Of a DNA stretch of 39,092 bases, positions 16,152 through 26,251 are shown piece by piece. The DNA comes from JAILZP01 sp037444185. Its GTDB lineage: Bacteria > Bacillota > Desulfotomaculia > Desulfotomaculales > Desulfocucumaceae. Both the position numbers and the translations under genes were made by a program. How positions within the stretch are numbered: position 1 is the stretch's first letter; each line of letters starts with the position of its first letter. The notes under the pieces were generated by a model that worked only from the letters and a program-made list of their open reading frames with translations, did no database searches and had not been told where the DNA came from. The DNA is taken from contig JBBIMW010000021.1 in the NCBI GenBank assembly GCA_037444185.1, positions 1 to 39,092 of the forward strand, read 5' to 3'.

Positions 16152-16910
16152 TTACACCCTCTCCTTCGGTCCCCGGTTAGTTGAAAAACTTCTCCGTTGC
16201 CCCACCGCAACCTCCACCAGCTTTCTGAAAAGGTTCAAAAACACCGGATGCTTTTTCCACATGGCCTCCGGGTGACACTGTACGCCCAGGGCGAAAAGCA
16301 ACCCCTTCGCTTCCACGGCCTCAATCACCCCGTCACCGGACCGGGCCGACACCACAAACCCGGGCGCCACCTTCCTGACCGCCTGGTGGTGATAACTGTT
16401 CACCCTGGCCGGGCCGGACCCCAGCAACGAGGCCAATATGGTTCCCTGCAGCACGGTTATCCCATGGGTGGGGTACCACCGGGGAGCCTGCTGAAAATGT
16501 TTGAGCAGCGGCTCCTCCATCTGACTGGCCATATCCTGGTATATATCCCCCCCGGCGGCTATATTCAGCACCTGCATACCCCTGCATATACCCAGCAGCG
16601 GCATGTCGGCCGCCAGCGCCAGTTTGGCCAGGGCCAGCTCAAAGGCGTCCCGCTCCGGACATAGTTCCCCTCCCGCCGGAACCGGTTCCTCCCCGAAATG
16701 GGCGGGGTCGACATCGGTTCCCCCGGAAAGCACCAGTCCGTCAACGGCCCCCACCATCCTTTCCAGGGAAACACCGTCGGCAGCCGAGGCCAGAAGCAGG
16801 GGCACCCCGCCTGCGGCCTCCACCGACTCTATATACATCCGGCTGAGGCAGAAACTGCCGCTTTCCTCGTCCCAGGCGCAGGTTATTCCGATCAGGGGCT
16901 TCACTTCCAT
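16152..16910 (-). CDS. Peptidase C26 / gamma-glutamyl-gamma-aminobutyrate hydrolase-like amidohydrolase
   Basis: Class-I glutamine-amidotransferase-fold hydrolase, 252 residues. Catalytic triad visible: nucleophile Cys in LLGICRGMQVLN (near 107), and His and Glu in LGVQCHPEAMW (near 223-225). LVLSGGTDVDPAHFGEE matches the C26 subgroup (PuuD-like), which hydrolyses gamma-glutamyl amides such as gamma-Glu-GABA. No puuABC-type genes are nearby, so the real substrate is open. Start at ATG 16910 after AGGGGAA. It follows the mazEF terminator, so it likely has its own transcript. Confidence 0.88.
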   Translation of the reverse strand: MEVKPLIGITCAWDEESGSFCLSRMYIESVEAAGGVPLLLASAADGVSLERMVGAVDGLVLSGGTDVDPAHFGEEPVPAGGELCPERDAFELALAKLALAADMPLLGICRGMQVLNIAAGGDIYQDMASQMEEPLLKHFQQAPRWYPTHGITVLQGTILASLLGSGPARVNSYHHQAVRKVAPGFVVSARSGDGVIEAVEAKGLLFALGVQCHPEAMWKKHPVFLNLFRKLVEVAVGQRRSFSTNRGPKERV

Positions 16911-16941
16911 TTCCCCTTTCCTGTATCAGTTGGCGGGCATC

Positions 16942-16965
16942 GAAAAGAGCACCCCCGACGGGTGC
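16942..16965 (-). terminator. Intrinsic terminator after mazEF
   Basis: Minus-strand hairpin GCACCC-GTCGG-GGGTGC followed by TCTTTTCG, about 40 bp after the MazF stop. A longer flanking repeat GGCGGGCA/TGCCCGCC could extend it. Confidence 0.6.
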
Positions 16966-17005
16966 CCGCCCCTTAAAAACCGGGAGGCTGTTGAGAATCG
17001 GCCTC

Positions 17006-17356
17006 CTAGATTTCGATCAGCCCAAGGCTTATTTCAATGGACTGGTTAACCTTTTTCATCAATTCCTCGTTCAGTATGGCCACCTTTTCCATCAGGCGGC
17101 TTTTGTCGATGGTTCTGATCTGCTCCAGCAGAATCACCGAATCTCTTTCCAGGCCCCCCTCGCCGGCCCTCATTTCAACATGGGTGGGAAGCTTTGCCTT
17201 GTCAATCTGTGAAGTGATGGCCGCCACAATGGTTGTAGGGCTGTACTGGTTGCCGATATCATTTTGCAGAATCAGCACCGGCCTTGTGCCTCCCTGTTCA
17301 GACCCCACCACCGGGCTTAAATCGGCAAAAAAAATATCACCACGGCGGATCAGCAT
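17006..17356 (-). CDS. ndoA: Type II toxin EndoA (MazF-family mRNA interferase)
   Basis: Sequence-specific endoribonuclease toxin, 116 residues, the usual length. It matches Bacillus EndoA closely: IRRGDIFFADLSPVVGSEQGG, RPVLILQNDIGN, TTIVAAITSQIDKAKLPTHV and the C-terminal RDSVILLEQIRTIDK with the catalytic Arg. The ATG at 17356 is 2 nt after the antitoxin stop. The stop TAG is followed at once by GAGGC and a 24-bp imperfect hairpin (16982-17005) that resembles the end of a repeat element found at 29358-29483. Confidence 0.95.
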   Translation of the reverse strand: MLIRRGDIFFADLSPVVGSEQGGTRPVLILQNDIGNQYSPTTIVAAITSQIDKAKLPTHVEMRAGEGGLERDSVILLEQIRTIDKSRLMEKVAILNEELMKKVNQSIEISLGLIEI

Positions 17357-17358
17357 TT

Positions 17359-17631
17359 TTATTTTGCCTCCAACATGGGCTCGAAGGCGGTGGTCACCTC
17401 GGTTTCCAGTGCGTACTGCTCCATGGCCAGAGAGAGATTTATCCTGGCCATTTCAATATAGCCGGCTTTCATCTGATCCCGGAGCAGACGGCGCTTCCTC
17501 TCGGCTATATAAAGCTTCATCGCCTCACGGATAAATTCGCTGCGGTTCAACTGCTCTGCCGCCACAATGCCGTCAACCTCAGCCAGCAGGCTGTCCGGAA
17601 GACTGATCATAATCCTTTTGACCTGCGACAC
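17359..17631 (-). CDS. ndoAI: Antitoxin EndoAI (MazE-type, ribbon-helix-helix)
   Basis: Antitoxin that neutralises EndoA and probably represses the operon. 90 residues from a GTG at 17631 placed after AGGGGGTG. The N-terminal ribbon-helix-helix reads VKRIMISLPDSLLAEVDGIVAAEQLNRSEFIREAMKLYI. The C-terminal toxin-binding helix has GYIEMARINLSLAMEQ, very like Bacillus EndoAI. The frame can be opened 27 codons earlier (17712), but that extension crosses the likely -10 TATAAT at 17668-17673, so the shorter form is preferred. Confidence 0.9.
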   Translation of the reverse strand: MSQVKRIMISLPDSLLAEVDGIVAAEQLNRSEFIREAMKLYIAERKRRLLRDQMKAGYIEMARINLSLAMEQYALETEVTTAFEPMLEAK

Positions 17632-17818
17632 GCGGGCACACCCCCTGCTCTTGCCTGCCGTATATATATTATACACATACACCTGTTTATTTATGTCATT
17701 ACTGCGGCGCAAACTGTTAGTATTTATGGATATTCATTCATGCACAAATACTTCTCCCGCCGCACCGCGAATTCCTCCCAAGGGCGGACAGAAAAAAAAG
17801 GGTTTTTGCATCAGTTTC

Positions 17819-18322
17819 CTAGCCCATCCTGTGCTTGATGGCTTCCGGACTCCTGGAAATGGCAATTATTCCCGTGCGCACCATCTCCACAATACCGTGA
17901 TCCTCCAATACTGCACACAGGGCGTTTATCTTCTGCTCGTCGCCGGTCAACTCGATAACCACGGTCTCCCGGTTTACGTCCACGATGTTGGCCCGGAATA
18001 TGTTGACAATGTCCACTATGTCGGACCGCCGGTTGGCGCAGGCCTTTACTTTAATCAAAGCCAGCTCCCTTTCGACTGATTCGTGGCCCCGGGCAAGCTC
18101 CTGTATTTTGATGACGTCCACCAGCTTGGAGAGCTGCTTGACCACCTGATCCAGTATGCGGTGGTCCCCCTGCACCACAATGGTTATCCTGGTTATATCC
18201 GGTTCTTCAGTGGAAGAAGCGGCGATGCTCTCGATATTGAATACTCTCCTGCTGAGCAGACCGGAAATCCTGGCCAGCACACCGGGCTTGTTTAAAACAA
18301 GTACGGCAAGGGTATGTTTCAT
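17819..18322 (-). CDS. ilvN: Acetolactate synthase small (regulatory) subunit IlvN/IlvH
   Basis: Regulatory subunit of acetohydroxyacid synthase, the first step of branched-chain amino acid synthesis; it confers valine feedback inhibition. 167 residues: an ACT domain (KHTLAVLVLNKPGVLARISGLLSRRVFNIESI, then TRITIVVQGD) and the C-terminal ALS_ss_C domain (LALIKVKA, ETVVIELTGDEQKINAL, EMVRTGIIAISR). The ATG at 18322 lies eight bases after GGAGGG; the frame runs 13 codons farther without a ribosome site. No catalytic subunit ilvB or other ilv/leu genes are adjacent, so it is an orphan here. Confidence 0.93.
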   Translation of the reverse strand: MKHTLAVLVLNKPGVLARISGLLSRRVFNIESIAASSTEEPDITRITIVVQGDHRILDQVVKQLSKLVDVIKIQELARGHESVERELALIKVKACANRRSDIVDIVNIFRANIVDVNRETVVIELTGDEQKINALCAVLEDHGIVEMVRTGIIAISRSPEAIKHRMG

Positions 18323-18390
18323 ATGTGATTCCCTCCAATGCAGTTTTGTCATATGAAACATTTTAACACACCTTTAGCCGCCGCAGACAA

Positions 18391-18410
18391 CAAAATCGCC
18401 CTTGCGGGCG
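18391..18410 (-). terminator. Intrinsic terminator after lpdA
   Basis: Minus strand CGCCC-GCAA-GGGCG followed by ATTTTG, about 55 bp after the lpdA stop and before ilvN. Confidence 0.6.
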
Positions 18411-18463
18411 GCTGAAATCCAGAAGCCAGGAGCCCGGAGGCAGAATAAGAAATGCAGCATTAG

Positions 18464-19852
18464 CTATTTACAATGGATGCCCATGCCATGCACCGCCTCC
18501 GCAGCCTCCATGACAGCTTCGGCCAATGTCGGGTGGGCGTGCATGGTTTCTGCCAGCTGACCGGCGGTGAGCCCCTCCTTAACGGCCAATGCGGCCCCGG
18601 CAATCAGATCGGCGGCCCGGGGTCCCACCATGTGTACACCCAGAATTTTATCCGTTCCCGGGTCGGCCAGGACCTTCACAAAACCTTCGGTTTCCCCCAT
18701 GGCCTGGGCCTTGCCGCTGGCAATAAAGCTGAACTTGCCCGTTTTGACCCTGATCCCGCCCCGCAGAGCCTCCTGGGAGGTCAAGCCCACGCCGGCCACC
18801 TCCGGGTGTGTAAAAACACAAAAGGGCACGGCACTATAGTCCATACTCCGGAGGCGGCCCATAATGTTCTCCGCCGCCACCAGCCCCTGGGCCGAAGCCA
18901 CGTGGGCCAGCCGGAATCCCCCGGTAATATCGCCTACGGCATAAACGCCCGGCGCCGACGTTTCCATTCTGTCATTGACCAGTACCTGGCCGCAGTCTCC
19001 CAATGCCACCCCGGCCTCCTCCAGGCCCAGTCCGTCCAGGTTCATAACCCGCCCGGTGGATATCAGCACCACGTCCGCCTCTATTTCCTCCCCGCCTTCC
19101 AGGACAGCCACGGGGAAAGCCGGTTGCCTTTTGACCCCCAGCACCTTCGCCCCTGTTTTTACATTTATGCCCTGCCTCTTCAGCAGGCCCTGCACATGGC
19201 GGGCCACATCCACGTCCGCCTGCGGCAATATGGAGGACATGATTTCCACCACAGTGACCCTGGATCCCAGGGCGGAGAAAATGCAGGCGAATTCGCACCC
19301 AATGGCGCCGCCGCCGATGATCAGAAGCCTTCCGGGAATTCCGGACAACTTGAGCGCCTCGTCGGAAGTTACAACTGTCTTTCCATCGTAGCCGAAACCC
19401 AGGCCCAAGGCCGGTCCGGTTCCGGTGGCCAATATAATGTTTTCGGCCTCAATCTCCCGTGGACCTTCCGGCGAGTCCACGGCCACCTTTCCTCTGCCGG
19501 CCAGCCTGGCCGCCCCCCTGACCAAATCAACATTGTTCTTCTTTAATAGAAATTCCGCACCCTGGACCAGCCTGCCCACCACCTGGTCCTTTCGCTCCAT
19601 AAGACGGCTGAAATCAACGGACACATCCCCGGCTGCAACACCGAAATCCTCCGCCCGGCGTATGGTTCGTATTATCGAAGCCCCCGCCGCCAAGACTTTG
19701 GTGGGCACGCATCCCCGGTTCAGGCAGGTGCCCCCCACAGTTTCTTTTTCCAAAAGAACCACCCCGGCCCCCAACCGGGCCGCCCTAACGGCGGCCGCAT
19801 AACCGCCGGGGCCGCCTCCTATGACAGCTACCTTGTATGACAATATAAACAC
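18464..19852 (-). CDS. lpdA: Dihydrolipoyl dehydrogenase
   Basis: FAD-dependent disulfide oxidoreductase that reoxidises lipoyl groups of 2-oxoacid dehydrogenases or the glycine cleavage system. 462 residues. FAD site VAVIGGGPGGYAAAVRAARLG, redox disulfide GGTCLNRGCVPTK (CxxxxC), NAD site LLIIGGGAIGCEFACIF, the second FAD motif APGVYAVGDI and the C-terminal base in HAHPTLAE (His-Pro). It overlaps the end of gltD by 25 bp, so it is probably cotranscribed with gltBD. No E1/E2 or gcv genes are nearby, so its partner complex is not shown here. Confidence 0.93.
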   Translation of the reverse strand: MFILSYKVAVIGGGPGGYAAAVRAARLGAGVVLLEKETVGGTCLNRGCVPTKVLAAGASIIRTIRRAEDFGVAAGDVSVDFSRLMERKDQVVGRLVQGAEFLLKKNNVDLVRGAARLAGRGKVAVDSPEGPREIEAENIILATGTGPALGLGFGYDGKTVVTSDEALKLSGIPGRLLIIGGGAIGCEFACIFSALGSRVTVVEIMSSILPQADVDVARHVQGLLKRQGINVKTGAKVLGVKRQPAFPVAVLEGGEEIEADVVLISTGRVMNLDGLGLEEAGVALGDCGQVLVNDRMETSAPGVYAVGDITGGFRLAHVASAQGLVAAENIMGRLRSMDYSAVPFCVFTHPEVAGVGLTSQEALRGGIRVKTGKFSFIASGKAQAMGETEGFVKVLADPGTDKILGVHMVGPRAADLIAGAALAVKEGLTAGQLAETMHAHPTLAEAVMEAAEAVHGMGIHCK

Positions 19853-21336
19853 CCCGTGTTTATTTTACCACTTTTCAAGTACCTGTCACACTCCCGGGCC
19901 GCACCCCGCCCCTCGTTTATGGCCCATACCACCAGGCTCTGGCCCCGGCGCATATCCCCGGCGGTGAAAACACCATTTATATTGGTGGCAAATTTGCCGT
20001 ATTGGGCCTTCGCGTTGCTGCGGTCATCCCTGTGGACACCGAGCTGCTCCAGCAGGTTATCCTCCGGACCCAAAAACCCCATGGCCAACAGCACCAGCTG
20101 AGCGGGCCAGACTTTACCGGTGTCCGGAATCTCCCTGGGCGCAATACGTCCTGTTCCATCACCCGCCCAGACGACCTCCACCGTGTGTACCTCTTTCACC
20201 CACCCCCTCTCATCACCGGTGAATTTTTTGACGGTTGTACAATAATGCCTCGGATCCCGGCCGAAAAGCGCGGCGGCCTCATCCTGGCCATAATCGGTTT
20301 TATATATCCTCGGAAACTGCGGCCAGGGATTGTCCGTTTGGCGACAGGCAGGGGGCCTGGGCATGATCTCAATCTGGTTGACGCTCCTGCAGCGGTGCCT
20401 CAGGGAGGTGCCTACGCAATCCGTCCCTGTATCGCCGCCGCCGATGACAATGACGTCCTTACCCACCGCAGAAATGAATTTTCCGTCGGCGTGGCCGGAG
20501 TCCAAAAGGCTTTTGGTGTTGACTCCCAGGAATTCCACGGCAAAATGGATTCCCTGCAGTTCCCGTCCCTCGACCGGCAAATCCCGGGGCTTTGCGGCGC
20601 CACCGCAAAGAACCGCGGCGTCGAAATCCCTCGACAATTCGCCGGCGGGATAATCCCCGCCCACTTCCGTTTTAGTGACGAATTCGACCCCTTCCGCCGC
20701 CATCAAATCCACCCGCCGCCGGACAATGCCCTTGTCCAGCTTCATATTGGGAATGCCGTACATCAGCAGGCCGCCGATCCGGTCGGCCCTTTCAAACACA
20801 GTGACCAGATGGCCGGCTTTGTTGAGCTGATCCGCACAGGCCAGGCCGGCGGGGCCGGATCCAACCACGGCCACCTTTTTGCCCGTGCGCGCCGGCGGCG
20901 GACCGGGTGTCATCCACCCCTCCTCAAAGGCCCTTTCAATAATGGCGCACTCAATACTCTTCGTTGTCACCGCCGCCGTAACCAGCCCGGCGGTGCAGGC
21001 GCCCTCACACAGGGCCGGGCACACCCTGCCGGTGAACTCCGGAAAGCTATTGGTCTTCAGCAGGCGGCCCAGGGCTTCTTTCCACAGGCCCCGGTGGACC
21101 ATTTCGTTCCACTCCGGTATCAGATTGTGATTGGGACAGCCCGAGGCCATTCCGCCCAACATAATGCCGCTGTGACAGAATGGTACGCCGCAGTCCATAC
21201 AGCGCGCCGCCTGAATCCTTAATGCCTCCTCCGGCATGGGATAGTGAAATTCACGCCAGTCATCGATTCGTTCCAGCGGATGACGGTACTGAGGGAGTTC
21301 CCTCTGATATTCCATAAACCCGGTTGGCTTGCCCAT
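19828..21336 (-). CDS. gltD: Glutamate synthase [NADPH] small (beta) subunit GltD
   Basis: Electron-input subunit of glutamate synthase. 502 residues. N-terminal region with two cysteine clusters for 4Fe-4S centres (ARCMDCGVPFCHSG... CPNHN, and GRVCPALCEGACTAGLV), FAD site VAVVGSGPAGLACADQL, NADPH site IVIGGGDTGTDCVGTSLR and the closing GVFTAGDMRRGQSLVVWAINEGR. It starts 12 nt after the gltB stop with GGGGG upstream. The tail ends in the unusual Cys pair GCLYCHTR, which I do not recognise from standard GltD. Confidence 0.95.
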   Translation of the reverse strand: MGKPTGFMEYQRELPQYRHPLERIDDWREFHYPMPEEALRIQAARCMDCGVPFCHSGIMLGGMASGCPNHNLIPEWNEMVHRGLWKEALGRLLKTNSFPEFTGRVCPALCEGACTAGLVTAAVTTKSIECAIIERAFEEGWMTPGPPPARTGKKVAVVGSGPAGLACADQLNKAGHLVTVFERADRIGGLLMYGIPNMKLDKGIVRRRVDLMAAEGVEFVTKTEVGGDYPAGELSRDFDAAVLCGGAAKPRDLPVEGRELQGIHFAVEFLGVNTKSLLDSGHADGKFISAVGKDVIVIGGGDTGTDCVGTSLRHRCRSVNQIEIMPRPPACRQTDNPWPQFPRIYKTDYGQDEAAALFGRDPRHYCTTVKKFTGDERGWVKEVHTVEVVWAGDGTGRIAPREIPDTGKVWPAQLVLLAMGFLGPEDNLLEQLGVHRDDRSNAKAQYGKFATNINGVFTAGDMRRGQSLVVWAINEGRGAARECDRYLKSGKINTGCLYCHTR

Positions 21337-21348
21337 GACTTTACCCCC

Positions 21349-24300
21349 TTAGTTCCCGCTGATCCGGGCAACGTCTCTGGAGTTCTCTTCAAAGGCGGCC
21401 ATAATGGCCTCCTCACCGCCAAGGCCCATTGCATGAGCCCGCTCAATGGCATTCATCATGCGCTGGTAGTCTTTCGGAACAACTTTGACAAACTTCGGGA
21501 GCAAATCGCCCCAGTTGTACAGAACCCGCCTGGCCCGCCCGCTGCCGGTATACCCCAGGTGTTTTTCTATCATTTCCTTCACTTCTTCTATTTCATCAGC
21601 TTTTTCCAGCCTTTCCAAAAGCGCCATCTCCCGGTTGCAGCGTCCGGAAAAAGTTTCGTCCTCGTCCAATACGTAGGCTATGCCGCCCGACATGCCGGCG
21701 GCAAAATTCCTCCCGGCCGGCCCCAGCACCACCACCCGGCCGCCGGTCATATATTCGCATCCATGGTCCCCCACTCCCTCCACCACAGCCCGCACGCCGC
21801 TATTCCTGACACAGAACCTCTCCCCGGCCGCGCCCCGGATGTACGCCTCACCGGATGTGGCGCCGTAAAAGGATACATTGCCCACGATTATGTTTTCCTC
21901 CGGAACGAAGTCCGACCCGGCCGGCGGGAAAGCAATCAGTCTGCCGCCGGAAAGCCCTTTGCCGAAATAATCATTGGCATCACCCTCCAGTATCATGGTT
22001 ATGCCTGGGGGTACGAAGGCGCCGAAACTCTGTCCCGCCGAACCTTCAAAATACAGGCGCACAGTGTCCTCCGGCAGGCCCTCCCCGCCGTAACGCCTGG
22101 TGACTTCACTGCCCAGAATGGCTCCCACTGTGCGATTTGTATTGCGGATGGACAGCCTGGCCTCCACCGGCTCCCTGCGGTCCAGGGCCGGCCGGCAAAT
22201 TTCCAAAAGCGTCTGTCTGTCCAGTGTTTTTCCCAATCCGTGGTTCTGCTCCACCTTACAATACCTGCCGACGTCATCCGGAACACCAGGCCGGTAAACC
22301 AGGGCGGAAAGATCCAGGCCCCGGGCCTTCCAGTGGTCAGCCGCCCGGTCAACCTCCAGCACATCAGTTCTGCCCACCATTTCGTTTACATTGCGAAATC
22401 CCAGCTGGGCCATGATTTCCCGCACCTCCCGGGCGATAAGGGTCATGAAGTTGACCACATGCCGCGGATCTCCCCTGAACCTCTTCCTCAATTCCGGATT
22501 TTGGGTGGCTATGCCGCACGGGCAGGTGTCCAGGTGGCAAACCCTCATCATTACGCACCCCAAAACCACCAGGGGGGCTGTGGCAAAACCGTACTCCTCG
22601 GCACCCAGGAGGGTGGCGAGGACCACGTCGCGGCCGGTCATTAGCTTGCCGTCGGTTTCCACCACTATCCTGTCCCGCAAATCGTTCAATACCAGAGTTT
22701 GATGGGTTTCAGCCACGCCCAGCTCCCACGGCAGCCCCGCGTGGCTGATGCTGGTGCGGGGCGAAGCGCCGGTGCCGCCGTCGTATCCGCTGATCAGCAC
22801 CACATCGGCCCGTCCCTTGGCCACCCCCGCCGCAATGGTGCCCACCCCCACCTCGGAAACCAGCTTCCGCCGGCCACGATCAGCGCGCGATTGTGGACAC
22901 CGGCGAACTGGCCGCCAAATCATATATCAGCTCGGCCAGATCCTCGATGGAATATATATCGTGGTGGGGAGGGGGGGAGATCAGCCCCACCCCCGCAGTG
23001 GTACCCCTTACCTTGGCAATCCAGGGGTACACCTTCCGTCCGGGCAATTGCCCCCCCTCGCCCGGCTTGGCGCCCTGGGCCATCTTAATCTGAATCTCCT
23101 CCGAATTGACCAGGTACTCACTGGTGACACCGAACCTTCCCGATGCCACCTGCTTTATGGCGCTGCGGCGGAGATCGCCATTCCGGTCGGGGACGTAGCG
23201 GGCGGGGTCTTCTCCACCCTCACCGGTGTTGCTTTTGCCGCCGATACGGTTCATGGCGATGGCCAGACCTTCATGGGCCTCCCGGCTGATTGACCCGAAG
23301 GACATGGCCCCGGTCTTGAAACGCCGGCAGATGGACTCCACCGGCTCCACTTCATCTATGGGAATGGAAGGCCTGATTGATGCAAAATTGAAAAGCCCGC
23401 GCAAAGTCACCTTTTTTTGCGTTTCATCAATCAGTGCGGAATACTGCTTAAAAAGACTATAGTCGTTGTTACGGCAAGCCTGCTGCAACATGACGATGGT
23501 TTGCGGATTATACAAATGTTCCTCGCCGTCATGCCGCCACTGGTGCGTAGATCCGGAATCCAGCACGCCGTTCCGGCCCTCCCGGGCGGAAAAGGCCCGT
23601 TGGTGCCTGAGTTCCGTCTCCCGGGCGATTTCCTCCAGCCCGATGCCCCCTATCCGGGAGGGGGTCCAGGTGAAATACCTGTCGATAACCGGCTGGTCAA
23701 TACCCAGGGCCTCGAAAATCTGGGCCCCATGGTAGCTCTGTACAGCTGAAATGCCTATTTTGGACATCACCTTGACCACCCCCTTGGTGACCGCCTTGAT
23801 ATAGTTTTGTACCGCCTTTTCATAGATCAAACCGGTAAGCATCCCGCTCCCCATCATCTCTTCCAGGGATTCAAAAACCAGGTAGGGATTGACGGCGCTG
23901 GCGCCGTAACCTATTAGAGCAGCAAAGTGGTGCACTTCCCGGGGCTCACCGGATTCCAGCAAAATGCTTGCCCGGGTCCGGGTTCCCTGCCGGATTAAAT
24001 GGTGATTCAGTCCGGATACGGCAAGCAGCGCCGGAATGGCGGCCTTTTTACCATCCACGCCGCGGTCGGACAAAATCAGCAGGTTGGCGCCGCCGTCGAT
24101 GGCCAGATCCGCCTCGCTGAAAAGGCGGTCCAGGGCTTTTTCCATTCCGCGGCTCCCTTCCGCCACTGCAAACAGCATGGACAGGGTCACGGCTTTAAAG
24201 CCCTCCAGTTTTATATTACGTATTTTTGCCAGTTCTCCATTGTCCAGTATTGGTGTTTCCAGTGCAATCCGGCGGCAGCTTCCGGGCTTGGGGCTGATCA

Positions 24301-25966
24301 GGCTTCCCTCGGCGCCGATGGTGATCTCCCAGGACACAATAATTTCTTCCCTAATGGCGTCAATGGGCGGATTGGTCACCTGGGCAAACAATTGTTTGAA
24401 ATAACTGTATAAAAGCTGGGGCCTTTCCGACAGAACGGCCAGAGAAGAGTCGGCTCCCATGGACCCCACCGGCTCAACCCCGCTTTTAGCCATCGGCTCT
24501 ATAATTTTGACCAGGTCTTCAAAGGTATAGCCGAAGGCCTGCTGCCGGCGGACTATAGCTTCATGTTCCGGTTGCGAATCACCGGGCCGGGGCGGCAGGT
24601 CCTTCAGTCTGACCATGTGTTCATCCAGCCACCGGCGGTAAGGGTTTCCTATGGCTATGCGGTGTTTGATCTCTTCGTCGGACACAATCCGGCCCTCCTC
24701 GGTATCAACCAGCAACATGCGCCCCGGACGCAGTCTCTCCTTGACAAGCACCTTCTCCGGCGGAATATCCAGCACTCCCACTTCCGATGCCAGCACTATC
24801 AAGTCGTCTTTGGTTACATAGTACCGTGAAGGCCGCAAGCCGTTCCGGTCCAGTACGGCCCCCACCACCTTGCCGTCGGTGAAGGCGATGGCGGCGGGAC
24901 CGTCCCACGGCTCCATCAGGCAGCTGTGAAATTGATAAAAAGCCTTCTTTTCATCACTCATGCTTTCATGGTTGGACCACGGCTCCGGAATCATCATCAT
25001 GGCCACATGGGGGAGGGAGCGGCCGGCCAGATGCAAAAATTCCATACAGTTGTCAAACATCCCCGAATCACTGGTGTCCTGGTCGATTACCGGGAGAATC
25101 TTAAGTAAATCTTCACCGAACAGACCGGACTGGAACATGGCCTGACGGGCATGCATCCAGTTAATGTTTCCGCGCAGGGTGTTGATCTCCCCGTTATGGA
25201 TAATATAGCGGTACGGGTGCGCCCTTTCCCAGCTGGGGAAGGTATTGGTGCTGAACCTGGAGTGGACCAGGGCGATGGCGGTTTCAATGTCCAGATCCTT
25301 GAGATCGAGGTAGTATCCGCTTAACTGCCCCGGTGTGAGCATTCCCTTGTAGACTATGGTCCGGCATGACAGGCTGGCAAAATAAAAGGTGAAAATCTCC
25401 CCTTCCAGAATATGGGTCAGCCTTACCTCTTTTCTAAGGCGGTTGCGAATCACGTAAAGCTTTCTCTCGAAGGCCATCTCCCCGTCAACTTCATCGTTCC
25501 GGCCGATAAAAACTTGCCGGATAAAGGGCTGGGCCGACCTGGCCGCCCCGCCGAGGGTGTGATCGTTTACCGGAACGGTACGCCAGCCCAGCAGGGTTTG
25601 ACCCTCCTCCCGGACAATTTTCTCCACGGTTTTTTCACACTCATTCCGCCGGGCGGCGTTCCGGGGCAGGAAAAGCATACCCACACCGTATTCTCCCGGA
25701 GGTGGCAGATAAATACCCGCCTTTGCACATTTTTTTTCAAAAAAAGCATGTGGAATCTGCATCAATATGCCGGCCCCGTCGCCGGTGTCGGTCTCCGCCC
25801 CCCTGGCCCCGCGGTGGTCAAGATTTACAAGAATATCAAGGGCCTGGCGCACAATCTGACTTGATTTCTTACCCTTGATATTTGCCACAAAACCAATGCC
25901 GCAGGCGTCATGCTCGAATCGCGGGTCGTACAGACCTTGTCTGGCAGGCATTCCGTTCATTCTCAT
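21349..25966 (-). CDS. gltB: Glutamate synthase large (alpha) subunit GltB, interrupted by a frameshift
   Basis: Transfers the glutamine amide to 2-oxoglutarate. The reading frame from 25966 begins MRMNGMPARQGLYDPRFEHDACGIGF; the Cys of DACGIGF becomes the N-terminal catalytic Cys after propeptide removal. Then come the central domain, and an FMN/3Fe-4S domain that includes IRPSIPIDEVEPVESIC, FKTGAMSFGSIS and GGQLPGRKVYPWIAKVRG. The frame stops at 22880, just after IYSIEDLAELIYDL. The expected continuation KLVSEVGVGTIAAG, GGTGASP and the C-terminal beta-helix domain lie in another frame down to 21349. Some 16-19 extra bases at 22867-22885 cause the break. Everything else looks intact, so this is either a recent lesion or an assembly error. 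The start follows CAGGAGG by 12 nt. Confidence 0.9.
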
Positions 25967-26018
25967 AATTCTGTAAAACCTCCTGCGCCGCTTTCCCACC
26001 CATTTTTCACCCATGCAT

Positions 26019-26112
26019 AAAAAAAGCCCACCCCAGTACACACGGTCCACATAGTACCATGTCCTGCGGCGGGCATCGTCGCCCTTTCCTGGCCGGCGCT
26101 CCGTCGGGCCGG
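26019..26112 (-). promoter_or_regulatory. ANTAR-type antiterminator/terminator leader of gltB
   Basis: Minus-strand leader. P1 (26093-26112) is CCGGC/GCCGG, drawable with inner hexaloop ACGGAG and a bulge. P2 (26071-26084) is GGGC-[GACGAU]-GCCC. The terminator (26019-26074) uses GCCCGCC paired with GGUGGGC, then seven T. The GCCC arm belongs to both P2 and the terminator, so the two are exclusive. It lies about 55 nt before the gltB start. Confidence 0.75.
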
Positions 26113-26143
26113 ACTATTCAGCTATTCAGCATTACTGTGACGT

Positions 26144-26248
26144 CAGAATACAGAACCTAGAATTCAGAATTCAGAAGACCGGAATAAACGGACCCGTTTC
26201 CCAGGTCCTGTATTATATTCTGGATTCTGGCTCCTGGATTCTGAGTTC
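26144..26248. repeat. Dispersed 'ATTCTGGATTCTG' repeats in inverted orientation
   Basis: CAGAATTCAGAAT-type sequence (26144-26177) faces ATTCTGGATTCTGG-type sequence (26215-26248), forming an imperfect inverted pair between glnA1 and the gltB leader. The same unit occurs at 14045-14072. No coding sequence is seen here. Confidence 0.55.
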
Positions 26249-26251
26249 CTC

